Below are positions 24,064 through 36,087 of a stretch of DNA of 64,000 nucleotides, one piece after another. The notes beneath the pieces are model-generated. The model did not search any database, was not told the origin of the DNA, and saw only the letters and a program-made list of their open reading frames with translations. How positions within the stretch are numbered: the stretch's first letter is position 1; each line of letters starts with the position of its first letter. This DNA comes from Cavia porcellus (Eukaryota; Chordata; Mammalia; Rodentia; Caviidae), in assembly GCF_034190915.1 (NCBI RefSeq), contig NW_026947504.1:65251474-65315473 (forward strand), written 5' to 3'. A program made the position numbers and the translations under genes.

Positions 24064-25730
24064 AAGACTGAGGGGCTGGCTTTGGCATTCATGTTCTTGG
24101 GTTTGTGTCCTACTAGCTGGTATGGAGCGCCAGAAACCAGACCTTATTGGACAACCTTATTAGGTCAAATATAATCCTGGCCTATTGCCCATACGTATCT
24201 TTTATAGGGGCATATTGGTGATCAGCGTGTTTATTTATAACTTGATTATTATTTTACTTATATTCCACTTGCTTAAATTTTTTAATAAAAAATACTGAAA
24301 ATGATAATTTAGTAAATTATAAAATACTTTTCTTATTCATTTTCTACTTTATTTGCATTGTTGTGTGTGATATTTTATCCAATCTATGTGTTGAAGTGAC
24401 AATTTTAGTATTTAGTAAGGATACCAGGATGCTTTGGAAGACATTATGCCTACCAGCTATCAACAGAAAGCAGTGGATATGATGAGTTCATTTCCACCGA
24501 TATTCACTAGGCCTTTGTGTGTTCAAGATTTAAAAAAAAGATGTAGCTTCTGCCTCCAAGAAGGTTGAGAGGAAGGGAAAGTAATGAAAAATTATCAAGC
24601 ATTTTTAAGTGCTTAACTTTCATATCCACAATTCATTTGATTTTTGCAACACTTTGGAGGTGAATGTTACTCTTATCTAATGATGAGGAAAAGGGCACAG
24701 CCACCTATCTCAGGTCACACAGCTCTTATGTGCAGTCAGGAGCTAAGCCTGGAGCACAGATTACCCACAGTACAGTGGGATAATGCTTTTCATATACTGT
24801 TACATCTGCTGTGTGAGTACTACCTCTGCCCCTACACAGCTACACGATCTTATCTTAGTCTCTCTAAGTCTCAGTTTCCTCATCTAAAGATGTAGATAAT
24901 TGTGTTTACCTCAAAAGGATATACATGAAACATGTAAGAAAGTTCCTGGCATGTAGTAGCCCAGAATGAAGTTTTGTCACTATTATAGTAAAAGAAATAG
25001 TGATGTTATATTGTTTTAAATATTGTAAGCAAGCATGGCAAGACATTTTTGCTAGTTTTCAACCTCACATCTCTCAGAAAAGCCTGCAGTCTGTATTTAG
25101 GTCTAAGCGTCAGGATGGAACTTTCCTCTGGAGCTGCAAGAGTGTAGGCCTTGTTTTCAAGTTGTCTGTGTGTGGAAAGTGAGGCATTTACAAGCTTTAG
25201 GGCCTACCCTGCCCAATTCAGGTAGCAACAGTAAGGGAAAGAGATAGCTATTTATATAAGGCATATAAATGAGAGTCTAAAATCCTGTGGGGTCAATTTT
25301 GTGTATTCTTTGGAGCTGAAATTAATGGATATTTCCCTTTGAAGGATCAATTCTACAGGCAATGTTTGATAGAATAAAAGAAGCTCACACTGTCTTTTGG
25401 TGAGCGATCATGTTTATTTTTTTAGCCCTTTATGAAAACCAATTTGCCTTCCCTGAAACTAGGCATTTAAGCTTTGAAGAGTTGACAAAGAGTACAAGAG
25501 ATAACAATAACCTTATAATCTACATTAGGCTCTTAAAAATAATACATGGGACAATAGTACTGCTAGTTTTTCTGCAAAATGGCCCATTACAAACATGCAT
25601 GCTAGATATTAAACTATGACTCAGAAGAGGGTTAAAAAGGTCAAAAAACTGATCTTGGTTATTGAACTGTGCTGTGTTGGTCTCTGGTTTCCTGCCCTCT
25701 CTCCCTCCCTCCATCCTGTCTTCCCTGCCT
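24064..25730. other. Apparently unique DNA
   Basis: No recognised gene or repeat. Small frames (60-83 codons) have no distinguishing features. Confidence 0.4.
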
Positions 25731-25815
25731 TCCTCCTTTCCTGTTGGGGATGGAACCCAGAACCTTTTTCATGCTAGATAAGCTATATCATTGAGCTATA
25801 CTTCTAGCCATCTCC
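25731..25815 (-). mobile_element. Old ID-type SINE, antisense
   Basis: ttggggatggaacccagaac, then gagctatacttctagccat: an antisense ID body, preceded by a pyrimidine-rich (CTCC/CCTT) tract that is probably its decayed tail. Confidence 0.65.
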
Positions 25816-26431
25816 ACAGTTCTTTTACAGTGGACCGTAGTGGTGACATTTGTGGGAGAGTCTTAGCCAAAGCAGTTGATAGTGATTCATTGAAACCTCT
25901 GAAACAGAGATAATTGTCAGTTCTTTACACTTAATCCCCTTGTACAATGTCTACTTTAAGCCATATATATATGGTTTCTGACTATATATATATATGGCCA
26001 GAATAAGGTTTCTGAGTACATATATATTAGTCTTATGATACGTCTTCTTGGCCCTTGGCTTGCTTGTCCTTCAACACGTTTCCTCCAATCTGATCTATTC
26101 CACAGTGGCAGTTAATCTCAAGCCATCCAATGAAGGCTCTAGAATGTGTGTTTAGTAGTGTGTTCATGTGTCATGAATATCCCTAAATTTTGCAAAAGCA
26201 AGATTTAAATCAGTTTTAAATGCAGATCCTATGGATTACCTTTTCTTTCTATTCTGACTTCCTTGCCATCACAGTTCACCTCATGTCACCTTTCACCTGA
26301 GTGATGGGCATATTTTGATTCTGGCTAGAGGAAGTTGAAATAAGGATGCTTATCGGATGTTTTTTGCAGTAGCTTTTGTAATCACCTGGGTGAAGAGTGA
26401 CTTCTAGGAATGTACAAGTATTTCAGTTGCT
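25816..26431. other. No gene; short TA-rich duplicated tract
   Basis: Around 25961-26030 the phrase ggtttctga plus TA runs occurs twice, a local duplication around a (TA)n microsatellite. Otherwise nothing is recognised. Confidence 0.4.
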
Positions 26432-26818
26432 TTTCTTGACAAAATATCTGACGCCCAAAGTGAAAGGGGGAAAGGTTTATTTAGCTCACAGTTTGTAGAG
26501 GTTATAGTCAATAATCTGCTGGCTTCATGGTAGGGTGACATGTGGCAGAGGGGCAATAGTTCATGGTGGCAGAAGACAGCAAAGCCACAAGAAAGACTAA
26601 TGCAAGACTTTTTCCACCCCTTATACTGTAGCCAGGCTACCAGAATTAGGGCAGTGCCAATCCAATCAGTGGACTGATCCAGCAGTCCTCCAGCCCTAAT
26701 CTCAGCACCCTTAATCACAGCATTGCACTATGAATCAATCAGACACAATCATAGTGAAAAGAACCTCTATGATTGCACGAGGCTTCGGGAGGATATCTAG
26801 ATGCAAACCATAAAAGCA
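26432..26818 (+). repeat. Medium interspersed repeat, copy A
   Basis: Shares its layout with 54757-55132: an opening like ctgacgcccaaagtgaaagg, the phrase ggtttatttagctcacagtt, a middle with gcagaagacagcaaagcc, and an end with cgaggcttcgggaggatatc and a taaaagcaag terminus. I cannot name the family with confidence. It looks non-coding and mammalian-wide in style. Confidence 0.55.
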
Positions 26819-27111
26819 AGCCACCCCCAGGAGACTTACTCAAGTGGGAGCTAAGATGAGAGCCAGGATATGAGCCAGTCTTAATGTTCCTATCACTGGA
26901 AACATAGGGGGAATGAGGAAAAAGTGAGATTGGAAACCAGATTTGAGAAGCTGGACTGTAGGAAATTCTGACTTTTAAAAGAATTAAAATTCTGAGCAGA
27001 AGAACTGATGCCTAGAAAAATATGTTATCTCTATGCTCAATAATACTAAGTATCATCTATTTTTATTTCTTCCCAAAATAGTGTAGAACAGGTTTTATCA
27101 AGGATTCCTGA

Positions 27112-27203
27112 AGGAGGGGAGGGATGTAGCTCAGCATTATAGCACCTGCCTGGCAAGCATGAGCTTCTAGGTTTGATTCCTGGCATCTGTGCCCCTCACC
27201 AAA
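27112..27203 (+). mobile_element. ID-type SINE, sense
   Basis: The sequence gggatgtagctcagcattat, followed by gcctggcaagcatgagcttc and ggtttgattcctggcatct, shows A-box and B-box positions of a tRNA-derived SINE. Confidence 0.75.
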
Positions 27204-28265
27204 TTCCTGAAGGCAGTACAGCAAGAACATCTGTGTGACAAGATCCATGTTTTCAGCATCCCATTCTGGTTTTGTCTTACTATATTTATTGCATCTTGTC
27301 CCAGGAAAGTCTAGTTTCAGAGGAATGGACATGCACAGTTGCCACCGAAGCAGGTAAAGTGTCCTGAGAAACCAGTGTTGTATGATAAAACCCTCACATA
27401 TTCATTAATAAACACAGTGTATAATCTAAGAAGAATTTAGCTATTCAATTACATAGCTTATGCAATATAGGAACATTTGAATTGTACTTGTGTATACCTT
27501 AATTTTAGATTAATTTTATGTTAGGTTTTTTTCCCCTAGAATTATTGTCATATCTAAATTGAGATGTAACAGAAAAGATACATCTCTATGCATACTCAGA
27601 AGTGTGATTTGAAAGTAAATATTTGTAATCCTTGCTGGCTTATTAAAAGGTTGTAGTTCCCATAATTTTAATATTCATTTTTATTCAATTTTATCTCATT
27701 TTGAATTTTTCCTTAGAGATAGACACAAAACTTGTATAAGTTAAGGTTTTATAAAACCTATCCCGTGTGGTCATGTTCAGAAGCAGCAATTTTGCGGTAC
27801 GTGAGTAGTGAGAAAGCCGCGTGCCATAACGCAAGAAGTCCTGACTGCCACTATGAGCATGTAGCTCCAATGAGTTTCTAAGTCTCTCTGATATTTGTTT
27901 TCTCCAATATAAAGTTTAGGTGATAATCCTTCACAGGACAGTTATGAGATTTAAAGGCGTACTTAGCATAGTGCTTGGTATATATAGACACCCAACAAAT
28001 ATTGTTTCCTTCTTTCCCCCCTGATTTCTCTCAGATAGCTCACAAGTTTATTTTAGGTCAGGGCCCAGATGACAAAAATTTTTGTTTTTTCAAAATGAAT
28101 TTTGATATAAGAGTATTAAGAAGAGAGTTGGGGTTTCCCCTGTAATTCCTGTCTTTAATAAGCTCTAGACAAAATGAATCATCCTGATATTTTCTCTGGG
28201 TATAAGCAGGAAATGAAAAACTTTAATCAGCTATGTTGGGTCAAAAATATTTCACTCACTGTGGC
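27204..28265. other. Apparently unique DNA
   Basis: No supported gene or repeat. Confidence 0.4.
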
Positions 28266-28307
<42 letters not shown>

Positions 28308-28321
28308 GCGCGCGCACGCGT
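28266..28321. repeat. (CA)n microsatellite ending in (CG)n
   Basis: About 38 bases of alternating CA run directly into alternating CG and CA steps. Alternating purine-pyrimidine tracts of this kind can adopt Z-DNA; that is general knowledge, not shown here. Confidence 0.9.
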
Positions 28322-28467
28322 TTGATAGGGCCCAGTGACTTACATTACTCTCAGTCACTGCAGTTTTTTTTACACAGCTTCATTTTTGAATTACAAATAT
28401 TGATGAGCAAAGCCCCAAGCCAGGAACTGGATCTCTATGAATTGTAGGAATTGTAAGAATCTAGGAA

Positions 28468-28580
28468 CGGGGCTGGGGATTTAGCTCAGCGGCATAAGCA
28501 CCTGCCTTGCAAGCAGGTAGTCGTGAGTTCGATCCCTGGTACTGATGAAAAGGAGAAAGACAAAAAAAAAAAAAAAAAAA
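28468..28580 (+). mobile_element. Young ID-type SINE, sense, TSD agaatctagg
   Basis: Complete copy: starts ggggctggggatttagctca (A box), continues gcggcataagcacctgcctt and gagttcgatccctggtactg (B box), then gatgaaaaggagaaagac and a long A run. The duplication agaatctagg lies at 28456 and 28581. Good reference for this ID subfamily. It is a pol III-type retroposon, not a functional tRNA gene. Confidence 0.92.
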
Positions 28581-28813
28581 AGAATCTAGGATCTAGGATT
28601 TTAGTTCACGAGGTATTCTAATGAGCCATGGTACTCGGGCTCAGTGTGTTCTTTCCATTATGTGTGTTTTAGCACACGAGCACAGAGGTACCTCTTGTAA
28701 GGTGAGAATGAGAGCTGGAATACAAAGTCAGCCTGGCACTGACTTGCTGGCAGGGTCTGATTTAGACCCCATAGCAGACGAGGCTACTTCCTGTGATTCT
28801 GGAGTCTGAACGC

Positions 28814-28941
28814 TTTGTTTCTGATAGACAGGGTCTCACTATGTAATTCAGGCTGGCCTTGAACTCACTGTGTAGCCCAGGCCGGCCTCAAACTTGTGGC
28901 GCTCCTCTTGCCTCCGCCTCTTGAGTACTGGGATTACAGGC
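28814..28941 (-). mobile_element. B1 SINE, antisense
   Basis: gatagacagggtctcactat, then ggctggccttgaactcactg, then gtactgggattacagg: antisense B1 with the internal duplication feature (ctggcctt..., ccggcctcaa). Confidence 0.85.
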
Positions 28942-29072
28942 TGAACTCTTCTTTGAGGGCCTTTCTTGTAGTGCCCACCACAGGTAGCACGTGGAGGTAC
29001 TTGCTGTAGTTATTGAACTGATTCATTATCTGAATTCAATGAGAGAAAAATAAAACCTGTCAAAAGTGCCTA

Positions 29073-29158
29073 CGGGTCAGTGGCACAGCACCTGACTAGC
29101 AAGCGTGAGGTCATGAGTTCAATCCCTTGTACAAAACAAAACAAAACAGAACAAAAAG
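29073..29158 (+). mobile_element. Old ID-type SINE, sense
   Basis: The body is diverged but readable: gggtcagtggcacagcacct, gactagcaagcgtgaggtc, gagttcaatccc, then an (AAAAC)n tail. Confidence 0.75.
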
Positions 29159-31639
29159 TGCCCGTAGGGTTTTCCTTGTGGAAAGAAAGTTGCAACTTTT
29201 GACTCATATGCATGATAATTATGTCTCTGCCTTGCTGTTTTGGAGGAATGGCAATATTTTTGATATGGGGATCAGAAACAATCTACTTCATGCACTTTGC
29301 TTATAAACTATTCCTCTTTTGTACAAAAGAAATCAAACTGCAGCAAGTCCAGGGAAATCTAAGGTAATTGTAAAGTCATACTTGTAGAACCAAAACAATC
29401 ACATAGACTGTTAGGTAAATGAAGACCAGCATGGACTCCAATCTGCAGATAGTTAAAAAGAAAAATTGTTCTGAGACTACTATGTCCCTTTCGCTGGTTC
29501 ACATGACTGGTTTTTAATGAAAAGTGAAAGTTGGTTAAACAATATGTGTCATAATGAGTTATACATTTACCTAACTCCTTAAGAAACCTGTATGCTTATA
29601 GTTTATCCATATTTTATTTGAGGCTGTATTGGTTAATTTTTCTGCCTCCCAAAGCTCTGAGTTAAATAAATTTACTCAGGTGTTGTCAAAGTGAACCTGT
29701 GAAATTTGGTTAACATTTTAATGTCCAGACAAAATTTACTCAAGGTGAGAGCTATATAGGTATCATCTATGCACATATTCAAACATCCACTGCTCTACCT
29801 GTTCATTTAAAAATATTCTTCAGTGCCTACTGTCTACCAGCCTGCTGTTAAGCACTGAGCACCAAGAATTTAGTGCAGGCCTGATCTTGTCTATCTTGAA
29901 GCCTGCAGTATAGGACAGATGAAGCTGGCAGCTGTCTCTTACTAGGATATCGCAGGAGACACGGGGTATGTATGAAATTTCTAGTAGTGCTTCCAGAATG
30001 GCTTGCCTTACTGTTTCTCTTTGTTTAATCTCCAAGGACAAGATGGTCTGCTGGTTGCCACTGAGAAAAATGCTCCATTGTTTGTCTTCTAGGCTACTTA
30101 AATGGAAATCTAGTGATTAATTATACAAAAGAGCAGAGAAAGTTTCAATGAATGGTACTCTCTTAAATAACGATATTTTAAATGCCAACTTGAAAGTGGA
30201 GTAAAATGTTTAACAGAATGAATTGATGATTTTGAGCTCCTTAATAATAGCTGCCTTCAATTGCAAGACTTTTGCATTGGGTAGATGCATTTAATTTTGG
30301 CTAGCAAATAGTACTGAAATAGCACTTGTCGTCTTTGGTCAAATTTTTAGTACGTTGGTATTTGGTGTCATTGAGATTTACTCTTTGTATATTCAGGAAC
30401 ATTAGTTGTTTCAGACTGAACTATGGTTAGCTATAGTTAGTTGAATAAAATTCCTGCAGTTCACCCATTCTTCTTCTACCAGCAGGTGTCATTATGGAAA
30501 TATGAAAATACTGTAAATTCCAAAGATGTAGGATCTGGCTGTGAGAAGGAAAGGTAGCACTTTGGGTATTAAAAACAACAAAAAGTGAAGAAAGCATTTG
30601 AGTTAAACCAAGAATGGTATGTTTAGTTATATGTTCAACAGTACAACGTGACACAAGATTTTAAGACACATAATTTAATTAAATTAAGCAAAAATTTACT
30701 AAACCTTTCTAGGCTCAGAGAAATCTCAAAAGAAGTAAGGTGTGATTCTTATCCTTAAGGAACTGACATAATATCTGTGGAGAAAAAGATACATTCATAA
30801 AATGATTAGTTCACAGGATGAATCAGTCCTTGTTCTTAGCATGTTAGACTGAAGAACAGTAAAAGTCACCTAAGTCTAGCTGGAAATAGTGGGTAATATT
30901 GTCAGTTATGGCTCAATTAAGGAATAATTTTACATATTCAAGTAGAAAGGAGCTTCAAATTATTTGATAATAGATAGCTCATTCTTCACTTCTGTTTGTT
31001 ACCTACCATCACTTACATCTCTCCATATAGTAAAAGTAAGAATTATAAGTACATACATATGTGGCCAAAGGTGTAACAATTAGATCCAACAGATTATAGT
31101 AATCTAATTACTACAAATTAAGGTAAACACTACAAGTGGGCATCTGTACTGTGGGACTATATCAGAAACCTAGCTGAGAGTGTTAGTATACCAGATCAGT
31201 CAAAGCTTTATCTCCTCGGTTTCCCTCTGTGTGCCTCAGGGTTTTCCAAGGTACAGGATGTGTAGCGTTTCCCTTTGCATTCCTGGGACTCTTGTTCCAC
31301 ACCTGGATTTGTAGTAAGCTCTCCATGCATGCCTGTGGAATGAGTAAAAGAATGATAGTATCACCGAAAGACAGTGTATTTACAGTCTTCTTGTATATTA
31401 CGTGTTACAACATCTGTTCACAAGCAATCTCAGGTTGAATAATTCAGAAAACAAGAGTAAAAAATTGGGTTGAAAAGTGGATAGCACATATCCTAAAGTT
31501 TTTTTTTTTTTGATCCCTTTTGTCCATCCAGGGAAATATGTCTCAGAATTAATGTGATTCCAGGACATTGTCCATGAGCTGTGAAGGGCATTGTAATTTC
31601 ATCTAAAGAGATCAGTAATTAAGTTTAGAGAAAAGAATG

Positions 31640-31682
<43 letters not shown>

Positions 31683-32214
31683 ACTATATATATAGTATGT
31701 GTTCTGTATTTCATTACTTTTTAAAAATTACATTTTTGACAATTTGTTTCTGTGTTGTTAATCAGTCTTTTTCAATGAAGACAGTTTGCTTCGTACTCTA
31801 GTTCTATCTCAGGGCTATTAGTGATTTGCCAGTTGCTTCATGGTGAGGTTGATGTCTGCAGCTTGACCTTGGTAGTTTGGTCTCGGTACACTTCACCCAT
31901 CACTTTCTTGTTTCTTCACCTACTTAGTGGATCTCTCACTTTAATTTTCCGTTGTGACTTCTGACTTAACATGTCAAAACCAGAAGTCATTATTTTTGCT
32001 TAAAAACCACTTCCTCCTTTAGGTCCTGTCTTTTCTCTTAATGTTAACATCATTTCCCCAGAAGGGAAAACTTTGATGTTTTCTTTTTTCTTAACCTCTT
32101 TCTTCATCCAATAAAATACTTAGCTATGCTACCTTGGTGTTGTCTACTATTTCACTTTTATTCTTTTCAATTCCTATTACTATGATCCTGGGATAAATCT
32201 TGAGTGGATGAAGT
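29159..32214. other. Mostly unique DNA with a (TA)n tract
   Basis: The largest apparently repeat-poor stretch of the window. A (TA)n microsatellite occupies about 31639-31680. No frame above 80 codons, no recognised RNA. Confidence 0.45.
31639..31680. repeat. (TA)n microsatellite
   Basis: About 20 uninterrupted TA units with a second short TA tract just downstream (31684-31696). Confidence 0.9.
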
Positions 32215-32645
32215 AGCTTCCAGACTTTAAAAACTGTAGTAAAATACACACAAAATGTACCATTTTTGTCATTTTTGCATGCATGGTTCAGTGGCATTCA
32301 TACTTCATATTGCTCTGCACCTATCATTACCATTCATTATTAAAGCTTTTGAATCTCCCCAATTGAAACTCCACAATCATCAGACACTAACTCCTCAGTC
32401 CACTCTTTCCCCAGCTCCTGGAAACCATCACTGTACTTCTGTTACTATGAATCTGACTGTTTCAGGTACCTCGTATAAAATATGTATGTCCCTTTGTCTC
32501 TCACTTATTTTACTCAGCATAATTTCTTCAAGATTGCTCATGTCCTTGCTGTATAAGGGTTACTGCTCCACCGTGTACATACACCACACTTGATTTATAC
32601 AATCTCTACTGAGGGACATTTTTCCTACCTATAATTGCAGGCAGA
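32215..32645 (-). mobile_element. Ancient L1 fragment (L1M type)
   Basis: Antisense old L1: ggttcagtggcattc, then ctcctggaaaccatcactgt, tgaatctgactgttt and ttttactcagcataatttc. This is the same region as at 11.98-12.2 kb but extends further into ORF2-end sequence. Confidence 0.7.
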
Positions 32646-33458
32646 TTCATCCTCACTACTTAGCTTCAGTGTGTTAGCTTTCCCATTGGTGTACACTGTA
32701 CCTGACACAATTTAGAGGGGAAAACAGTTTGACAGGATCCAGCCTGCAGTCAGCAGCTCCAAGGCAGGAACTTCTGACTGCATCATGATGAGTGAGTGGT
32801 GTGACCCGCTGGAATGAGAAGTTCATGCTAACTCCCCACCGTGACGCAGTGAGACTCAGTGAAAAAGGAACTAGAAACAATCCTCTTTAAGACAGTCTAA
32901 TGTGAGACATGTCCATCAAAGGCTAGACACATTTTAGATACTTACCCAGTGTTTGTTGGATGAGTACATGAATGCAGCAGGGTCTGGCGTCATGCTCGTC
33001 CTACTCAGCCTTCTCGGTAGCAATCTGCCTCCTCAGGTTGGCCTCTCTCACAGTCACTGTCTGATTTCTGATCTACCTTTCCTCTAACAGAAGGAAAAAG
33101 ACAGGAGCTAACCTGTAGCTTGTACTGTTAGGTTGTGCTGGGTTGACAGCAGCTGGAGAGGACAAAATGGGAAAGATGTTTGTGAGCCAGATCACCGAAC
33201 AGCTTCTCTCAGATGTGTACTTAGTTCCCTTCTTTGGCTCTGAGGTCTTTGGTAGGGCAATATCAGAGGCAACTGAAAGGCTTTTTTAGAAAAGTGGCTT
33301 TCTGTGCTTCCCAGGTGAGTTCTGCTGCTTTGTATGCCAACGTTTCAATTTACTTTTTAGCACATCTCCTTATTCTTGCATCCTTTGGATGAATTGCTTG
33401 CTGTTGATTTTCAAACTGGGACACATACCATTCTCTAACTTCTCGGCTTTTTTGCTTT
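32646..33458. other. Apparently unique DNA
   Basis: No supported gene or repeat. Confidence 0.4.
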
Positions 33459-33493
33459 CTCTCTTTCTTTCTCCCTTTCTCTCTTTCTTTCTC

Positions 33494-33561
<68 letters not shown>

Positions 33562-33668
33562 TCCTTTCTTTCTTTCTTCCTTTTTATAAATGTTTGGTAC
33601 CAGGGATCAAACTCATGGCCTTGCATTTGTCAGCTAGATGCTCACATTGCTGAGCTAAATCCCCAGCT
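33459..33668 (-). mobile_element. ID-type SINE, antisense, with (CTTT)n tail microsatellite
   Basis: An approximately 125-bp (CTTT)n tract (33459-33585) abuts an antisense ID body (tggtaccagggatcaaactc, then gagctaaatccccagct). The microsatellite is best read as the expanded A-rich tail of this SINE on the opposite strand. Confidence 0.8.
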
Positions 33669-34002
33669 GACTCGCCACCTTTTAAAACATGGTTTATGTC
33701 TATCATAATGGTCTTTTCTGTTCCTCACACAGCCAAGTTCAGTTAGTGGGAAACAAATAGTGGCTTTCCTTAGCTATTTTCTTCAGTTCATCGTGGGGTA
33801 GTGTGTTCTCTGGAGGCAGTTTCTCCTTTCTCTACCTTTTCCTTCAAGCTGGAGATAATTCTGGGGAGACAAAGAGGGAAAAGGCTTCTTTGGACTTTAA
33901 AAGCAATACATATTTGCTGTTGAGGACAAATATCTAAATGGATTTTGAGTTAATTTCATCATGTGTTTATTTCCAGGGTTAAATTTGCCATTTGTTTTCT
34001 GT

Positions 34003-34125
34003 CTCTGTCTCTGTCTCTCTTCCCTTCTCTCTCTCTCCCTCCCTTTCTTTGTGCTGAGGATCGAATGCATGGCTTTGCATATGTTACCAAGTGCTCTACC
34101 TCAGAGCTGTATTTATTCCCAGCAT
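34003..34125 (-). mobile_element. ID-type SINE, antisense, with pyrimidine tail
   Basis: A (CTGT/CTCT) tract is followed by gtgctgaggatcgaatgcat and gtgctctacctcagagctgt, an antisense ID body. Confidence 0.65.
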
Positions 34126-34344
34126 GTTTTGTTTTAAAACACACAATTACAATTAGATAACTTTGCTTTCGATCCTACTACTGTTTGTCCTGGAGCATTC
34201 AGGAAGCACAGAAAAGCTCCCGCTGCCTTTGTCATCTTTGTTCCCATGTGCTGCTTAGCGTGTCAACTCTTCGTAGCATTGAGTGTGATTCTAACATTTC
34301 TCGGTAAACATACTGTTGTTATAACATAGTCATCATTTACTTTC

Positions 34345-34535
34345 TTTTAGAGAGTTTATGTTTGCCTAGGTTTGTTTCAAACTTCTACTCTTGAGCTGTC
34401 CTTTTGCCTTAGCCTCCCAAATAATTGGAACTACTATGTGTATGCTACCACCCCAGTAGTTTTATTTAAATTACTGAATGGCTTCACTCATACTAGACAA
34501 GTGTTCCACCACTGGGCCACATCACCAACCTGCCA
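34345..34535 (-). mobile_element. B1-ID composite SINE (ID-then-B1 order)
   Basis: Plus strand shows antisense B1 first (gcctaggtttgtttcaaac to gcctcccaaataattggaac), then antisense ID (gacaagtgttccaccactgg). The sense order is ID then B1, as in B4-type SINEs, the opposite of the other composites here. Confidence 0.5.
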
Positions 34536-34667
34536 CATCGTCTTTAAAGAGAAGCGAGGTTCCAGTCTCAGCTGAAGTCATAGTCATCTCTTCCAGCTTG
34601 AAGGAAAATCTGGGTGTGTTGGAAATAACCGAGAAACTGTCTGAGACAGAGTCTATCTTTAACACAG

Positions 34668-34707
34668 TGCCTTCCTTAGGAATTTTCTTTCTCTTTCTCC
34701 TTCCTTC

Positions 34708-34774
<67 letters not shown>

Positions 34775-34873
34775 TTCTTTCTTTCTTTCTTTCCTTGAGA
34801 TGGGGTCTTGCAGTGTAGTTAAGGCTGGCTTTGAACTCATGGTGTTCCTCCTGTCTCAGTCTCCCAAGTGCTG
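34668..34873 (-). mobile_element. B1 SINE, antisense, with (CTTT)n tail
   Basis: A (CTTT)n tract (about 34693-34793) is followed by antisense B1 (gagatggggtcttgcagtgt, then ggctttgaactcatgg and ctcccaagtgctg). The phrase ccttccttag occurs just before the tract (about 34671) and cttccttag just after the B1, consistent with a TSD. The minus-strand L1 later inserted at this same 3' flank. Confidence 0.75.
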
Positions 34874-34892
34874 CTTCCTTAGAGATTTTTAA
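34874..34892. repeat. TSD of the minus-strand full-length L1 (3' side of element)
   Basis: The sequence cttccttagagatttttaa is repeated exactly at 41517-41535, on the far side of the L1. It fixes both insertion ends. Confidence 0.9.
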
Positions 34893-34904
34893 AAAAATTT
34901 TATT

Positions 34905-36087
34905 TAAAAGGAAAAAGAGAAAAAACAAAACAAAACAAAGCGGTGTAAGGGTACAAGTAATACAGAACTACAAAAAACAAAAAACAAACAACAAACAACA
35001 ACAACAACAAAAAAACCAGTAAGAAATCACCAGTTAATAGATTACATATTATCATCTTAGAGATACTTGCTCAAATCACAGTATCAAAGCATACAAAGTG
35101 GACATTCAAACAGAGAGACTGCAAACAATTGTGTTCAATGATCCAATCAAAAACATTAATATGGTCAGCTATTTAACACCCCTAAACACACTTGATGTTG
35201 TATCTTTTAGAGCACTTTTTTTCCTTCTCTTTTTTTACAACAAAATTTACACATTTTGAGTTTTATTACTCCTTAGTTCTTATTACTTTTTTTTTGAGAG
35301 AATAAAGTCAAATATGGCAAAACAAAGCTGTCAGTCAAAACCAAGGATAGACATAGCACATGATGTAAAACAGAGTACAAGGTTATCAACTATGGTTATC
35401 AACAATGTCTCTTGTTTCCTTAAAAAGAATTGTCTATCTCCTTAGATATTATAAAGTTGAACAAAACAGTAGACAACAAGACCAATAAAACTTAAGTATT
35501 GTAAACATTACAGGACTTCCAAAGGAGACAATAGTCAAACCAGAATGGGCATCTTAGTGAATCTTATTGCCTTCAAAGTAGTTGCCTATACCCTCAAACT
35601 TGATATTATCATACAGAATGGAACAGAGTCTAATCAGTCAAAACAAGATAGTGGGAGTATTACAGGACTTCAAAACAAATTAATAGGAAGTCAAAAAAAG
35701 TTACTATTATATATCCTGCTAATTTAAAAAAATTTTTCCCCTTAATTAAAAAAAAACATAAGAAATAATTAAACAATTTTTTAATGAATAAGGGAGAGAT
35801 TGAGATAAAACAGGACATAACAATATAACAATACAGGTCAAAGCATGACTGTTTCAGCAACCTAGTGCTTCACCACCAAATAACCAGACAATAGTAGTTA
35901 TCATAGTGTCTGTCTTTTTCCTTGAAATATTTGAATAAAACTTCATATACTATAGCTTCAAATATTTCCATATCAAGAAGCCCAGAATAAAGCCTTTCCA
36001 ATTAATAAGTGAAAACTTTATAAGGCTTCAAGGCCACATAATGGGGAATCATGATTACCACATATTTTTATATATTTGAATCATTAC
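34905..36087 (-). other. 3'UTR of the minus-strand L1
   Basis: Mirrors 9230-10421. It retains diverged tandem units marked, on the plus strand, by caggacttcc (35510) and caggacttcaaaac (35663), about 150 bp apart. Ends in A-rich (AAC)n and a poly(A) remnant. Confidence 0.8.

Noticed and set aside
28468..28545. Possible tRNA gene
   Set aside because: A and B boxes are present, but a long A-tail, a TSD and several dispersed copies show it is an ID-type SINE.
33389..33589. Phe/Ser/Leu-rich and Lys/Glu/Arg-rich frames over the CTTT tracts (also 34478-34928)
   Set aside because: Direct translation of a tetranucleotide microsatellite on both strands.
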